From positions 229,174,122 to 229,238,121 of the forward strand of contig OY998175.1 of the NCBI GenBank assembly GCA_963921935.1: DNA of 64,000 nucleotides, given 5' to 3'. The position numbers were made by a program, and so were the translations under genes. Of the stretch, positions 25,094 through 37,024 are shown piece by piece. Below the pieces are notes generated by a model. The model made no database searches and had not been told where the DNA came from. It saw only the letters and a list, made by a program, of their open reading frames with translations. How positions within the stretch are numbered: the first letter of the stretch is position 1; every line of letters starts with the position of its first letter. This DNA comes from Galeruca laticollis. Lineage: Eukaryota > Arthropoda > Insecta > Coleoptera > Chrysomelidae.

Positions 25094-25286
25094 TTAGTGT
25101 TTACAAATGAAACTCAAGGTCTCTACTTAATTCCACAATATAATACAAGTTATTGAAAATTCTAAAAAATTGACAATTGTTTCGATAAATCAATATCGAA
25201 ACAATTGTCAATTTTTTAGAATTTTCAATAACTTGTATTATATTGTGGAATTAACTAGACCTTGAGTTTCATTTAAAAACACTAAT
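25094..25286. repeat. Near-perfect palindrome (foldback MITE), 61-bp perfect inner arms
   Basis: 25127-25187 is the exact reverse complement of 25194-25254, with a 6-nt loop (AATCAA). Outside these arms, imperfect arms continue (TGAAACTCAAGGTCT against AGACCTTGAGTTTCA) to TTAGTGTTT-type tips. The tips match the terminal repeats of the TA-flanked MITE at 29691-30115, so this looks like two MITE halves joined head to head. Confidence 0.85.
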
Positions 25287-25299
25287 ATGAGCATATTCC

Positions 25300-26490
25300 A
25301 CGAAGTAAGGGTCGAGACAGTCAATTTCGCTCTATTTAAATTTGTCGTGTCATTATCGAGTATCACTATGAACAGAGCGGGCTGTTCGAGTCTGCACATC
25401 GAACGGCACTAAGGTACATAAACATAAATAAATTAGAAGAATACGGGACATAGTTAAAAAACAAGAAAAATTCCAACTGAAACAGTATAAATTTCAAGAT
25501 ATTTGTTTATCGAACTAATGATTAGTTTAAACTAGACAACAGTTTCCTTGAATAGACGTTTGAAAACAAAAACATAGATGAATATGAAAGATGGAGTAAA
25601 TTCGAAGGAGATGAGGTACAGAAACATAGATAAATTGAAAGAAAGGGAGGCAGTCAATGAATCGTGAATAAAAAAACAAGAAAGGTGAAAATCGTAAGAC
25701 AAAGACGGGAAAATATATAAAAGTATGTCAGAAGAAGGTTTATAAGGAATATTGAATAATAAAACCAATTATGCATATATTTTCAACTTATAAACCATAA
25801 ACGATTTTCAATCACAAAAATTTCTTTTTCCTCTTTTTACTTCTTCCATCCTCGTTTAATTCTTCTTTTTCCTTCGTCCTACGAAAAAATGAAGTTTCAG
25901 CATATACTTCTTTTTCTAAATCGATGTTTAGGTCTCGTATGTTATCAACCACGGGTGGCAATTTATTCTTCTTCTTCTTCTTCCGTTCTAGGGATAATTT
26001 AGCCAGTTTTCTTCTTTTCCTAAATCAATATTTGGGTGTCGTACGTCGTCATCAGCTACATGTGGAATTTTCTCCTTCTCTTTGTTCTCGTTTGAATTTT
26101 CTTTTTTTCCTTTATCGCTTCGTACTCGTTTTTTATCGTTCTTTTCACTTCCTATTTTCCCAAATTCCCACCATTCTGTTACTTCTTAATTCTCCATTTT
26201 TCATTCGGTTCGACTATTTGTCAAATGTCATTATACGTCAAACGAAAAAACGGAACTAACCACAGATCTAACTTCACAGTTACGTCATCAAATCTATTCA
26301 AATATATATTTTCTAAGTATATAATCAAAGCTCCCTTAATTGGAAAACTACCACTCTACTGAACTAACTTATTGTCTTTATATCAAATTATATTTCCCAC
26401 ACATTTATCCTCGAATTTCAGCAATAATGGTCTCAATTTATAGAAAATACTCTTCTATTTTCAGAAGGCACTTTTAATTTTCGTATGTTC
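25300..26490. repeat. Dispersed repeat copies flanking the palindrome
   Basis: CACGAAGTAAGGGTCGAGAC near 25305-25325 recurs inverted at about 29655-29680, just outside the TA-flanked MITE. 25440-25600 resembles 17250-17394. TGTCAAATGTC near 26220 recurs near 16465. The open frame across 25924-26259 is low-complexity (poly-Phe from TTCTTC runs). No gene is assigned. Confidence 0.45.
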
Positions 26491-26497
26491 AGCTACT

Positions 26498-26656
26498 GTT
26501 GAATGATTGGATCTTTACCCGTGCGTCATTAATATCCGATAACATAACCGACATAATTATTAAGTGGCATCTCTTTTTAGTAATAGTGAAGAACAGAACA
26601 AACTAATTTGACATTTGTCGGTTATGTTATCAGGGGTAAAGATCCCATAATTCAAC
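26498..26656. repeat. Short inverted-repeat element (hairpin MITE-like)
   Basis: GGATCTTTACCC and GATAACATAACCGACA on the left recur inverted on the right as TGTCGGTTATGTTATC and GGGTAAAGATC. The arms are about 40 bp, with a ~17-nt insertion in the left one. There is no coding capacity, and no target duplication was defined. Confidence 0.55.
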
Positions 26657-26679
26657 TGTATATGATTCTAAATCTCGTG

Positions 26680-26790
26680 ATAAGTCACAGGTATCACTGT
26701 TCTTAAAAAGCAGTGTAAAATAACTGGTGCAACCGTTGGCTGTACTGAACTAACTTACCTTGTCCCAGTATGTCAAACATAAAAACGGAA
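26680..26790. repeat. Dispersed repeat, copy 1 (partner at 38530-38650)
   Basis: AAGTCACAGGTATCACTGTT, then CTTAAAAAGCAGTGTAAAAT and TTGTCCCAGTATGTCAAA, match the series near 38537-38645 in the same order and orientation. Origin unknown. Confidence 0.6.
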
Positions 26791-26869
26791 CGATTTAATT
26801 TCAGAGCTCCATTCTTAAACTAGAGATATTTGAAGCAATGAAGACGTTTTCAACACACATACAGCAGAT

Positions 26870-28960
26870 GCAGAACATCTTCGCCAGCTAAATATAGGAA
26901 CTTGGAACAGCCAACGTCGCCTCGATGGGGACCAAACTAGAAGAAGAAAACTACGAGATCAGGTGACCACACTGCAGGATTTACAGAGCCAGAAGTGGAG
27001 GAACAGCCATCCTAGTGAAGACCGGACTGGATCACCACATAATAGCCACAGCGGACCTCCTAACGATGGAAACCACCATCATTGCAGTCCAATCAGTTTT
27101 CGGCAAAATACGGATCATATCAGCCTACAAGATACCCCCAGACGACCTCCACGAAGAAGATGTAGACGTCCTCTTTCCAGACGACAACCAAGGAGTACTG
27201 AAGGAAGATCTCAACACCAAGTCCAGAACCTCAACATAGCAGGAATAAAGCTGACACGACCAGTGCTGCACATCAAAGGACCACCAGACATCGCCATACT
27301 ACACGACATCACAGAGATATGGGACATCACCAACGGGTAAGGACGAACCGACCACGAGCCAGTCATCTTCACGCCGGGAGAAGGCGAGAGAACAACAGGA
27401 CTGGAAGAGGTTGAAGTGTAGAATCGGACGCCTAATTGGGCCAGTACCGTTCATCAACAATGCAGCGGAGCTGGAAGATCAACTGAGACAGCTGGAAGAC
27501 AACGTTCTCCAACATGAGAGACAAATTACGAGAGCTCATAGGGTAAAAAACAGAGCGAGAAGAAGAGCCAACAGGACAAGAAACACAGAAGACAAAAGAT
27601 AAGCTAACACACTCAAAGAAGAGGTAAAGACGTAACTGAAGCAACAGACTAGAAGAACTGGACCCGGACACACTAGGACTATGAAAGTTCACCTAAATCC
27701 TGAGACAAGACAAAAGAGAAACTGGACCACTACACGAAGTCAACGGACGAGGAAAAAGCAGAAGTCTTTAGATGAACCATGGAACGCCAGTTCACCCTGA
27801 ACGAGCACACAAACGAGGACGTGGATTTATCAGACCGAGTCGAAGAAGAAGTCCGAAATCAAGACGATGATCACGGAAACCTAGGCTACACCACCCTTGA
27901 GGGAGTAGCCTACGTCATCCGGACCTGACACAAGAGAAAAATGGCATCACCAACAACGCCCTGAAGCACCAACCAAGAAAAGGAGTGGTGTTCCTTACAG
28001 TCATAATCAACGGAATACTGAAAACCAAGCAATTTCCAGACGAATGGAAAGAAGCGGAGAACACCATACTAAGGAAAAGTTCCCTCAGAATTACAGACCC
28101 ATTCATCTCCCCCAACGATGAGCATGATAGCCGAGAGGATCGTCTTGAAGAGACTTCAAGAAATAGAAACCATCGGGATCCTGTCAGAAAAACAGTTCGG
28201 ATTCAGGAAACAACGAAGAGCCGAAGACCAAGTCCTGAAGATAATAGAATACGTCACTCAAGGATTCAACAGAAATTAAGCAGCATGAGCCATCTTCTTG
28301 GATATAAACAAAGCCTTCGACCGCACTTGGCACGAAGGCTTGATACAAAAGTTAAGAGAAGCCGTATACTCCAGAGCTCTCACGAAGCTTCTGCGCAACT
28401 ATGTGAACAGTAGAAGATTCCGAATCAAGCTCAACAAGACTAAATCCGACGAGGGATGGATGGAACCGGGGGTACCACAGGTACCTCTCTCCGGTGCTTT
28501 ACAACATCCCCAAGACGCACAACACAATGCCATCCCTCTACGCAGACGACATTGCTATCGCAACCAGAAGTATCCAGCCAGAAGACTACAGGAAGTAGTG
28601 GACCGAATCGACGACCGGCGTACAACGTGGATGACCAGCCTCAATTCAAAAAAGACCCAAGCCGTGTTCTTCGGAAAGAATAGGAAGAGACCATTAGACA
28701 ACATATGGACATAGCGGGAGAAGACGACAGATGGACCACCAAAGTGAATTATGTGGGAGTCGTCCTGGACCAAGAACTGACGTTCAAGGACCACGTTGAG
28801 AAGTCGAAAAAGGCAAAGGGACAGACTCATCGTAAGAAGTTCCAAACTGGAACTGAAGACCAAGCTCCGAGTCATCCGGGCTATCCTCACCCCCATCATG
28901 CTGTACGCATGTACAGCGTGGGGATACTGTCACCAGAGCGCATACGTGTGGGCTCATGAG
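26870..28960 (+). mobile_element. Jockey-like LINE (non-LTR retrotransposon), decayed ORF2
   Basis: Pieces of one ORF2 appear in order but in shifting frames. First comes an endonuclease start (LNIGTWN, near 26890), then endonuclease (HHIIATADLLTMETTII, KIRIISAYKIPPDDL, 27020-27240; DHEPVIF near 27350). Reverse transcriptase fingers follow (QFPDEWKEAENTIL near 28030; AERIVLKRLQEIETIGILSE from 28127), then FLDINKAFDRTWHEGLIQKL near 28290, the catalytic YADD near 28540 and a thumb region (YVGVVLDQELTFKDHVEKS near 28750; LTPIMLYACTAWGYCHQS near 28890). Multiple frameshifts and stops make it inactive. No ORF1 or poly-A tail was recognised. Clade placement (Jockey rather than R1 or I) is by motif style only. 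Confidence 0.8.
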
Positions 28961-29640
28961 TTCCACTCCTACCAATCACAATTCGTGCCCGCGCTTCTTA
29001 CCAAGCGCAAGTGGGTATAAATACAGGGCGAATTCTAGTCGGAAATGAGTCGAGTTTCAGAAGTTAACAAGTCAAATCAGCAAGTCGAGCAAAAAGCTGA
29101 GACAAAGTCAACCTCAGGCAAACCGTCTAGCTAAGGACTAGCCACACAGACACCGGGCCCGAAACCCACAGACCGCAACGAGGACGATTTACAGATTAAG
29201 CTGTCTCACGACGCCTATTAGCTAAATTGAGTCACGACACCAACGACCGACACGCTCACCTCTCTGGCATAAATCGCTCCACTAGAGATCGAACTGCGCA
29301 TGTTAATAACCACTTCCTATCAAGTGTTCTTTTATTGATTATATGCCCAGTCGGTATACAGTGCACAGCTGACCACTGGAGCTGACAACGTAAAGTAGTG
29401 ATAAAATTAGTTAAGATAATGTTAGTTAGTTAAGTTATGCATAAACAGTAGTAGAAATATTCGTTGGTAACGTGGGGGTTTAACACATAGTCCATAAGCG
29501 ACAGAAACTGTTAAATTGTTTTTCAAATATCACTCCAATCATAAAGATTCTAAAGATAGGTTGAAAATCTGTAACGAGTTATTTTTTTGAAGCATTTTGG
29601 ATTGATTTTATTTTGTGGAATTTGAATAAGTGTATATAAC
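28960..29640. other. GC-richer stretch after the LINE, possibly LTR or promoter debris
   Basis: GC content rises relative to the surroundings. A TATA-like GGGTATAAATACAGGGC sits near 29012, and TTGGTAACGTGGGGG near 29463 has the feel of a primer-binding site. No partner copy, open frame or terminal repeat supports a firm call. Confidence 0.25.
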
Positions 29641-29690
29641 TCGTACTGAAATTAATTGTCTCGACCCTTACTTCGTGGAATCTACTCATA

Positions 29691-30115
29691 TTAGTGTTTT
29701 AAATGAAACTCACTGTTTCTAGCTAATTTCACAATATTATAAAAATTGTTGAAAATTCTAAAAAATTGACAATTGTTTCGATAAATCAATATCATCGTCA
29801 GAATGACAGAAGTTACATTTCATTTGATGCCTACCTGATGTTTATTAGTTATTTTTGGCTAGACCAATCAGTGACCTAACTTTTGATTGACTTAATATAT
29901 GTTAATAGAAAAAAGAAGAAGATGTGATATTACAAATATTGAAGCTTAGATATTATTAGCCCTATGGTGATATCCTGGATATCATTTTTCCAATTAAGAT
30001 CAGTGTAACTGTCCAATGATATAGAAAGCCAGGAAAACTATATCTGCTGATCTTTACAACTATCGCTAATAAACTGTCTTCTTAAGTGATGTGTGTGTTT
30101 CATTTAAAACACTAA
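29691..30115. mobile_element. TA-flanked MITE, Tc1/mariner-like habit
   Basis: The left tip TTAGTGTTTTAAATGAAAC and the right tip GTTTCATTTAAAACACTAA are perfect inverse copies (19 bp), flanked on both sides by TA. The 425-bp interior has no transposase. Part of its left half (AATTGACAATTGTTTCGATA) is shared with the 25.1-kb palindrome, so the two are one family. Superfamily is inferred from the TA target only. Confidence 0.75.
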
Positions 30116-30904
30116 TATAACTCGTACTGGTACCGTTTCAGTCCCGTATCAATAATTCAAAAGCCATGAAATATCATCAAAGAAATATGTAAAATTTATT
30201 AAATTCCGCTTTTCAAAATTTAAATTATCGAGGACGCCCGGTATATAAACTATTTTAATTAAAACCAAAGCCGTCCAGTATAGTAGAAATATTTCTTGTT
30301 GTAAGTAAATCGATTCCAGTTAATTCCGTCACCACCGTATTACGGTCATTTCATGTCCGTAACGACATCTAGGATAAACCGTCTCTTGAATAGTATTTGA
30401 GAATAGAAATGTAGTTACGCATGTTATTTGAAGTTATTACTCAAAGAATTAATTCCCACCTCGAGGAGCCACTGACCTATAACCAACAAATGGAAGGATA
30501 ATGCAATTTGTCAGTATTACGCTAAATTGAATTCGCGCATACCACGTGATCTCTTGGAAAAATTGGATCCGGAGCATGCGTAGCCAATCAACCGTACAGG
30601 ACCGGCCTTGCAAATAAATAATACTATTGAACTGGTACAGTACATACTTATTATTTATTTAAATAAACTGAGAAAGTCTTATTTGTAAGGACTGAATTAA
30701 AATTATAAACTTGTTTATATAAAAATAACATAAAATAATTACAAAATGAATTTTGACAGATTGTGATTTATAATTTATCAACACTTTTTGTGGAAAAATT
30801 GTAATCGTTATATACTTGATATATCTACATAATCAGAGATTAGTAACTTTTTATACATCATAATTGAGTGAGTATATTTAACTCTACTTATACAGAAATG
30901 GCAG

Positions 30905-32605
30905 TTAGTCGGGGAGCTGGCTACATAAAACAGCATCGATAAGGTACACGACGTTTGAACTTGGAAACGGGGGGCCCGTAATTAGTACATCACCAAACGG
31001 CATTTCTGGCACTCTGTACAGGTCGGATATGAAAATGCCAGCCGGTTTTCCCGGGCGAAAAAATGGGCTGGAAAACCTGATATGGTACACGAGTGAAAAC
31101 TCTTGGATCGTGTGGTCCGAACCTCAAATAAGAACGCTGTAATAACGCCAGAAGTTTTGGAGGTCAGAAAAGCCTCGCCAGAAGTGACAGAAAGCGCCGG
31201 AAAATTCGTCCGAAAAACCCGATATGGTACACGAGTGAAACCTTGTGGAAAGTGAGGCCGGACTCTCAACTAGTAGCGGTGTAATAGCACCAGAAGTTTT
31301 GCAGGTTGAGAAACCTTCGCCAGAAGCGACCGAAAGTGCCGGAAAATTCATCCGAAAAACCTCACGTGGTACACGCGTCAAACTTTTTAACTTGACTTTT
31401 GGGGTCTTAACTAAGAGTGGTGTAATAACGCCAGAAGTTTTACAGGTCGGAAATCCTCCGAATAAATAAGGAAAATCGACGTACTTGTGAAAATGAAACT
31501 TTTTCGCTTTCGGCTCTAATGAAAATTATTTTTGTTGGCTTCATTGAAAATATCTGTTTGCGCTACCCAAAATTAAAAAAAAATCGTTAGGAAACGATGA
31601 AAACTCGCTGAAATACAATCTTTTTTTTTGCGCACGTGATTTCATGCCGCTTACTCATTTTCGGCCGTTTCGTGCCGCCACCGCCAACTTCGCCGCCGCG
31701 AAAATGGGCTTCTATTTTATTTTGTAATTTCATTTACAGCGCTAATTATTAACCGATTTTCATGAATCATCTTCGCTTTCGTCGGTGTCACTCTCTGCGA
31801 GTAATTGACTATTTTCTCTAATCATCTCCTCATCTTCACATACAGGTGGCTCATCTAGAAAATAACACCAATAAATAAATTGATAAATCTGTTATTAATC
31901 GATAAATCAAAATAAAAAATGAAATCGAGTACCCTCATTTTCTGCGACTTCATTTAGTATAACATCCTTAATAGTAATATAGTTTGAGCCGAAAGCGAAA
32001 AATTTTCGTTTTCACAAGTACGTCGATTTTCCTTATTTTTTTCGGAGGTTTTCCGACCTGTAATACTTCTGGCGTTATTACATACACCACTCTTAGTTAA
32101 GACCCCAAAAGTCAAGTTAAAAAGTTTGACGCGTGTACCACGTGAGGTTATTCGGATGAATTTTCCGGCACTTTCGGTCGCTTCTGGCGAGGGTTTCCCG
32201 ACCTGCAAAACTTCTGGCGCTATTACACCGCTACTAGTTGAGAGTCCGGCCTCACTTTCCACAAGGTTTCACTCGTGTACCATATCGGGTTTTTCGGACG
32301 AATTTTCCAGTACTTTCGGTCACTTCTGGCGAGGCTTTTCCGACCTCCAAAACTTCTGGCGTTATTACAGCGTTCTTATTTGAGGTTCGGACCCCACGAT
32401 CCAAGAGTTTTCACTCGTGTACCATATGGGGTTTTGCAGCCCATTTTTTCGCCCGGGAAAACCGGCTGGCATTTTCATATCCGACCTGTACAGAGTGCCA
32501 GAAATGCCGTTTGGTGATGTACTGATTACGGCCCCCCCCCCGTTTCCAAGCTCAAACGTCGTGTATCTTATCGATGCTGTTTTATGTAGCCAGCTCTGGG
32601 ACTAA
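30905..32605. mobile_element. Foldback-type DNA transposon with long inverted repeats built of 142-bp sub-repeats
   Basis: The left arm 30905-31519 is inverted as the right arm 31981-32605, about 90 percent alike by eye. The tips share TTAGTC followed by GAGCTGGCTACATAAAACAG. Inside each arm a unit beginning TATGGTACACGAGTGAAA repeats at 31081, 31223 and 31365, exactly 142 bp apart. Each unit contains TAATAACGCCAGAAGTTTT and GCCGGAAAATTC. Long arms made of internal direct repeats are typical of foldback elements such as Drosophila FB or Galileo. The 460-bp loop keeps the last two exons of a gene (31760-31985). No exact target duplication was found. The 80-100-codon frames in the arms are mirror images of each other and not convincing genes. 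Confidence 0.8.
31760..31985 (-). pseudogene. Last two exons of an unknown gene inside the foldback loop
   Basis: Reading from the right arm: GSNYITIKDVILNEVAENE, donor GAGG|GTACTC at 31933/31932, a 78-bp intron, acceptor TTTTCTAG, then exon 31854-31760 continuing in frame as DEPPVCEDEEMIRENSQLL and an acidic end (ESDTDESEDDS) with a TGA. An AATAAA signal follows about 35 nt later. Phases agree across the intron. It is probably the C-terminus of the element's lost transposase or of a captured host gene; the family is not recognised. The true left end of the first exon is unknown. Confidence 0.5.
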
Positions 32606-33339
32606 GATTATGGCACTTGATTTCAAACATAGTTTTCCTTTGACATAATGGAAGCTGTCTTCTGAAAAATGCTCACTGCATATCCTATTACTAGGATGGA
32701 GTTTTTCCAGAGTAGGATCTCTTCCAATGGCTCTCATCCATGGCCTATAGCGCTTAGAAGTTAAGCTGTAATCATAAATGGGTTGGAATAATTTTGTATT
32801 ATGTAAAAATAATTAATTCAAACAATGATCCATCGTTTGAATAATTAAAAATATATCGTACCAGAAATAATCCACTCCATCAATGTCTCCTTGGTTCTTA
32901 CAAAACATCACCATGCAGTTCTTCCCCATTATGGAAAAAACTGATGAAAAAAGTCTCAAACAGTTCAGTAACGCTGATAACTGTTGGTAATGAAACACAG
33001 TTCACACACAGTAGTAAAACGATAATGGCAAAACGAAAAACAAACACAAATTTCAATAACGTTGGTTATAATCTGACGATTCATACGTACGAGAACGACT
33101 AAATATGAAAATGGTGTGCCAGCTCTGGAAAAATCTGCAATAAGAATTAACATACGTATCAACAACACACCAGATAATTGATTTCAGACATCCACTGTGA
33201 CGTAGAATACATAATGCGCATGAGCCGCATCCAATTTTCAACACTCGCATAGTGGCCGTAAATATTCTTCGCGCATTCTAATGTATTGTCATTCCATTTG
33301 TTGGTTATAGGTCAGTGCCTCGAGCTTAATTTGCAATAT

Positions 33340-34490
33340 ACGCGACAGGTACCTATTGTAAATATTGATTTTTCGAGAAGGAAGAAAGCGATTAAGTGAC
33401 TGTAGTAAGATAGAGACAGGTGTATAAGTACTGGGGACACTTCCTAGCGAGGTTTCTTAAAAATAAAAATGAATTTTTGGAGCTCTCGTCAACTTCCAAG
33501 CTGAAACGAAAAGGATGTGTCTATTGAAAATTGGAAATATTGCTTAGGATAACTAAAAATCAAAGGTATGTTATCGATTGCTTTATAATTTGTCAATCAG
33601 CTTAAAATTAATTCTCTTTGTGGAATCAAGTTGTAAAGTGATTTTCGGTAAAACAAATATTCAAGTTTATTTTGATGCTTTTTATTGAATCATGGTTTTT
33701 ATGAGACACATACTTTTCGCTCGAAAGTCTGGAAGATGGGGAGCCCTATTTCTATAGGACAGACAGGTATTTTAATAAAAACATATGTTCTGTTACTGTT
33801 TCTTTTCTCTGATAGCGTGATATTTTTTTATTGAAATTAAAGATAACCGTAATTAATTTTTTTTTTGGGAATTTACAGGAGGAGTAAATCGTTAAATTAA
33901 AATATTCTTCCAGTTACCTGGATATATTGGGACCTTCTATCCCTCAGATAGAAAAGGCCACTATTTTAGTTTATATTTAGGGAAAATAAATTACGTCGGG
34001 GAATTAATATTTCATAGTTTGTTTTGCTAGTTTTTTCTGAAATGTTAATAACTCAGTTCTTTTCCTTAATTTTTTTTATTATTTTATTGTTTACTTTCTG
34101 TATAATAAAATGTAAACAGACTTAGTTGGGGTATAGTTCTGGTGATGAGAATTAAACTAAATTCACTTTTTATAGTAAATTAATCAGCTATTCATTTGTT
34201 TTGTTTATTTGAACTTTGCTTTTAAACTGATAATTAGGCACAGTCTTTAAAATCCTAATTCTTTCAGATCACTTTATTATATGAATTGTAATCAACTTCA
34301 TTGATTAAAATCGTAGTTTCACTTTTTATTTATACTCTTGTTCACTGTTTTACGATCTAAGTTTGTGACGAATTCAAACATTTTTACCAGAACCGTGTTA
34401 CCATTTCTATGCTTTTGGGTCATATCAGATTCTCCCCGTTTATGATGTTTTAGGCATATTTACCCTCTGGCATTTAGTGCATGTCCTAAC
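33340..34490. other. AT-rich intergenic DNA, no feature recognised
   Basis: No tandem repeat, convincing frame or terminal repeat was seen in this kilobase. Confidence 0.4.
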
Positions 34491-34491
34491 C

Positions 34492-34957
34492 TGACGGAGC
34501 TCCGTGAGCTAAGATAAGCTCATCCTGTAATAGTAGTACCCATAGCACCCCAAGACCACGGAAGTGTGACCGAGAACACATTAGCGAATATGAACCCAAG
34601 GAGGAGCGGCTCATGACTCCAAGATAAGTAAAAATGTTTTAAGTAGTCACCAAATTAGAATCCCTCTTCAAATAAAGATAGATTAATAGTCAGTTTATTT
34701 GATAAAGCGAATAGACAAGATTTGTCAACTTTAACTTTTGTAATAAACTTTAACTTTGTAAGAATTAACGAAGTTTGTCAACTTCAACTTTTGTTATAAT
34801 TGATTTTGTAAATTTCTTTTCTTATCCTGTCAGTATCGTCAAGTTAATCTAAAATCAAAACTTTGTAAGCCAAATCATTGAAAAGAGAAATAGGAAATAA
34901 AAGCTGTGATATTTTTGCTAAGTCTTGCGTTATTCTTTTTACAACCTCTATTCGACA
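34492..34957 (+). mobile_element. Possible solo LTR
   Basis: The stretch starts TGTCCTAACCTGACGG and ends TATTCGACA (TG...CA form, 466 bp). It has an AATAAA near its right end and is GC-richer than its surroundings. GCAT occurs at both edges, but the duplication cannot be placed cleanly. No matching second LTR was found in the window. Confidence 0.3.
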
Positions 34958-35714
34958 GGCATCGAGTTTGGATAGGTGGCGCCCATTGTTTTGAAATTTT
35001 AACTTTGGTTTCAGCTCGAATTAATACGGCTAATTTGTCATTTGGATAATAAACCGGGAGGGCAACGACGCAACAGTTGCACTCTTCCTATCTGAACTCT
35101 TTGTCAGACCTGCCCAAGGGTACGACACTCACCCCCTGAGCAATAGCTGGTCATTTTCCTAACAGGAGTGTAACAACCGTTATCGCCAAAAATTTTAGGT
35201 AGAAATTAAATGATAAATTCCAAAAACCGATTGTTTGGAGTACCTGATATATCTCTCGCTGTCTACCTATTGCTGTTTAAAACATTTTTGCAATTTGCTA
35301 CCGCGTGTCGATCAAGTTATTAAATTAATAGTTTTAAAAGTCTAGTGTCCGACCGTCCCTTATTTTCTGAGTAAGTGAAAATTTATTTTGAAAACCGAAT
35401 AAAATATTACACAAAGTTTTAAAAGTTTCATATTTAATTTCAGTGAACGATTTAGTAGTTTGGCTATTTAAGAATATAATACCGTATTTTGGTAAACAGT
35501 TTTTTTTGAAGCGATAAAAACAAAATTTATTTACAGTTTTTATTATTGCGTTCTTTATATTGTTCTTTGGAATTCGTGTCTGAACTTTCAATATATTTAA
35601 ATAGCAATTTTATAATAATTTTGCGATTTAGATTGTTATACCTATTGTCTTGTTTCAAATTACCCAAATACAGATTAGATTTTTTCTTTTTTTCCGATAA
35701 TTGGATATTGAAAA

Positions 35715-36020
35715 CCGACTGTGGGACGGATCAGAGGCTGTTGCCACCAGCCGTCTCCCTTTCGGAACGGGCATCGTTTCCTCCAAATTACCTTTGATTT
35801 ATTTTAATTCTAAATTATATAGTTTTAACTAACTGGCAATTTGAAAAATTAAAAACCGACTGTGGGACGGATCAGAGGCTGTTGCCACCAGCCGTCTCCC
35901 TTTCGGAACGGGCATCGTTTTCTCTAAATTACCTTGCTTTATTTTAGTTCTAAATTATATATAGTTTTAACTGACAATTTTAAAAATTTTAAACCGACTG
36001 TGGGACGGATCAGAGGTGAA
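35715..36020. repeat. Tandem repeat of 138-141 bp, two copies and a partial third
   Basis: CCGACTGTGGGACGGATCAG starts at 35715, 35856 and 35994. The first two copies continue AGGCTGTTGCCACCAGCCGT and CTCCCTTTCGGAACGGGCAT, then an AT-rich tail. The third diverges after CAGAGG. The core is GC-rich and can form small stems (GGCTG/CAGCC). Copies 1 and 2 are nearly identical, so the duplication is recent. Function unknown. Confidence 0.8.
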
Positions 36021-37020
36021 TGCCAGCAAATTATTATAACGTGAGTACCATTTTGTACGATGAACGGATGAGAAGTGAATGAAAAGTTGGGTTGTATTCG
36101 TATTTGTGTTGTTCAGAGTAGGTGGAGGTAAGGGAAATAATGTGGAAAATTCACCAATGGGTGATGAAAGTTTAAAATTTAACCGTCATGATCGGGGGTT
36201 GAGGTCTACGTAAGCTGGGTGTTTTTTGTTGCCATGAAAACGTTATGTTCGTTACAGATAAGGAAATTGTTTAAGGTAGTTTTTGCATGGAGCATAAGAT
36301 TAAAATTGATATTTGGGGGCTTTGAAGTGTTGAATAGATATTATGAAATAATTTTAAGGCATAAATTATGTGTTTTTATTATGTGAAAGGGACGTTAAAA
36401 TGGATATTTGCGTAGCTAAGGAAATATTGAATAGATAAGAAGAATATTTTTATTCATGATGTATACGGAATGTGAAACTTTTGATATACGGGTTGAAGAA
36501 AAGTAATGGTTACAGCAAGAATTTGAGGGTGACTTCAAATTCGTACACTGATTTTTATTCGTGTTGTATTGTGAATACGTGGTTGATGTGAATTTGTTTT
36601 TGTATTAAAATAAATCCATTTTTCACGAAATTTTTATTATTGATTCACCTTATTCCAATCGAAGTAATAAAAAATAGTGTAATTGAGGCCGAATTCACCA
36701 CCTGAGCGGAGTCCTAAGACCGTGTAAAATTCTTATAGTGACACGCGTCAGTATGTAATTCAAACGGTAAGTCATAATCTGGACAATTTGCTGATTTAGG
36801 TGGGAAATAGAGCATTTTAGGCAAAAGAAATCAGCTGGCGCCTGAGTAATATACAGAGGTTTTGTAAGTACTCTAACGAATTATAGTTGTTATCGCAGTC
36901 ATTTTTGGGACCACGCCCCTCTCCGCGTTTAGCCGCGGACACAGATTGACAATTGGGACAATCTTTTTCACTTATAATAAATACCCCCTTGGTAATTATT
37001 GCGGTTAAGGGGAGTTTATA
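36020..37020. other. Spacer, possibly LTR remnant ending at a primer-binding-like site
   Basis: No gene was seen. The stretch ends next to TGGAGCCCAACGTGGGCCC (37025 on), which resembles the tRNA-complementary site of gypsy-type elements, so an old LTR may occupy part of it. No partner LTR was found. Confidence 0.3.
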
Positions 37021-37024
37021 AATT

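Larger units (their letters stand above)
30455..33335. repeat. Outer inverted repeat pair enclosing the foldback element
   Basis: CACTGACCTATAACCAACAA at about 30468-30490 recurs inverted at about 33298-33320, with further matching (CTCGAGG outside; AAAATTGGAT and CATGCG inside) over about 120 bp per arm. This suggests a larger, older element of about 2.9 kb into which the foldback element inserted, or an inverted duplication. Ends were not defined. Confidence 0.5.

Noticed and set aside
30982..32525. Mirror-image 95- and 85-codon frames in the foldback arms
   Set aside because: They follow the inverted arms and the 142-bp sub-repeats, with no start context or known motif. Only the loop exons look genic.
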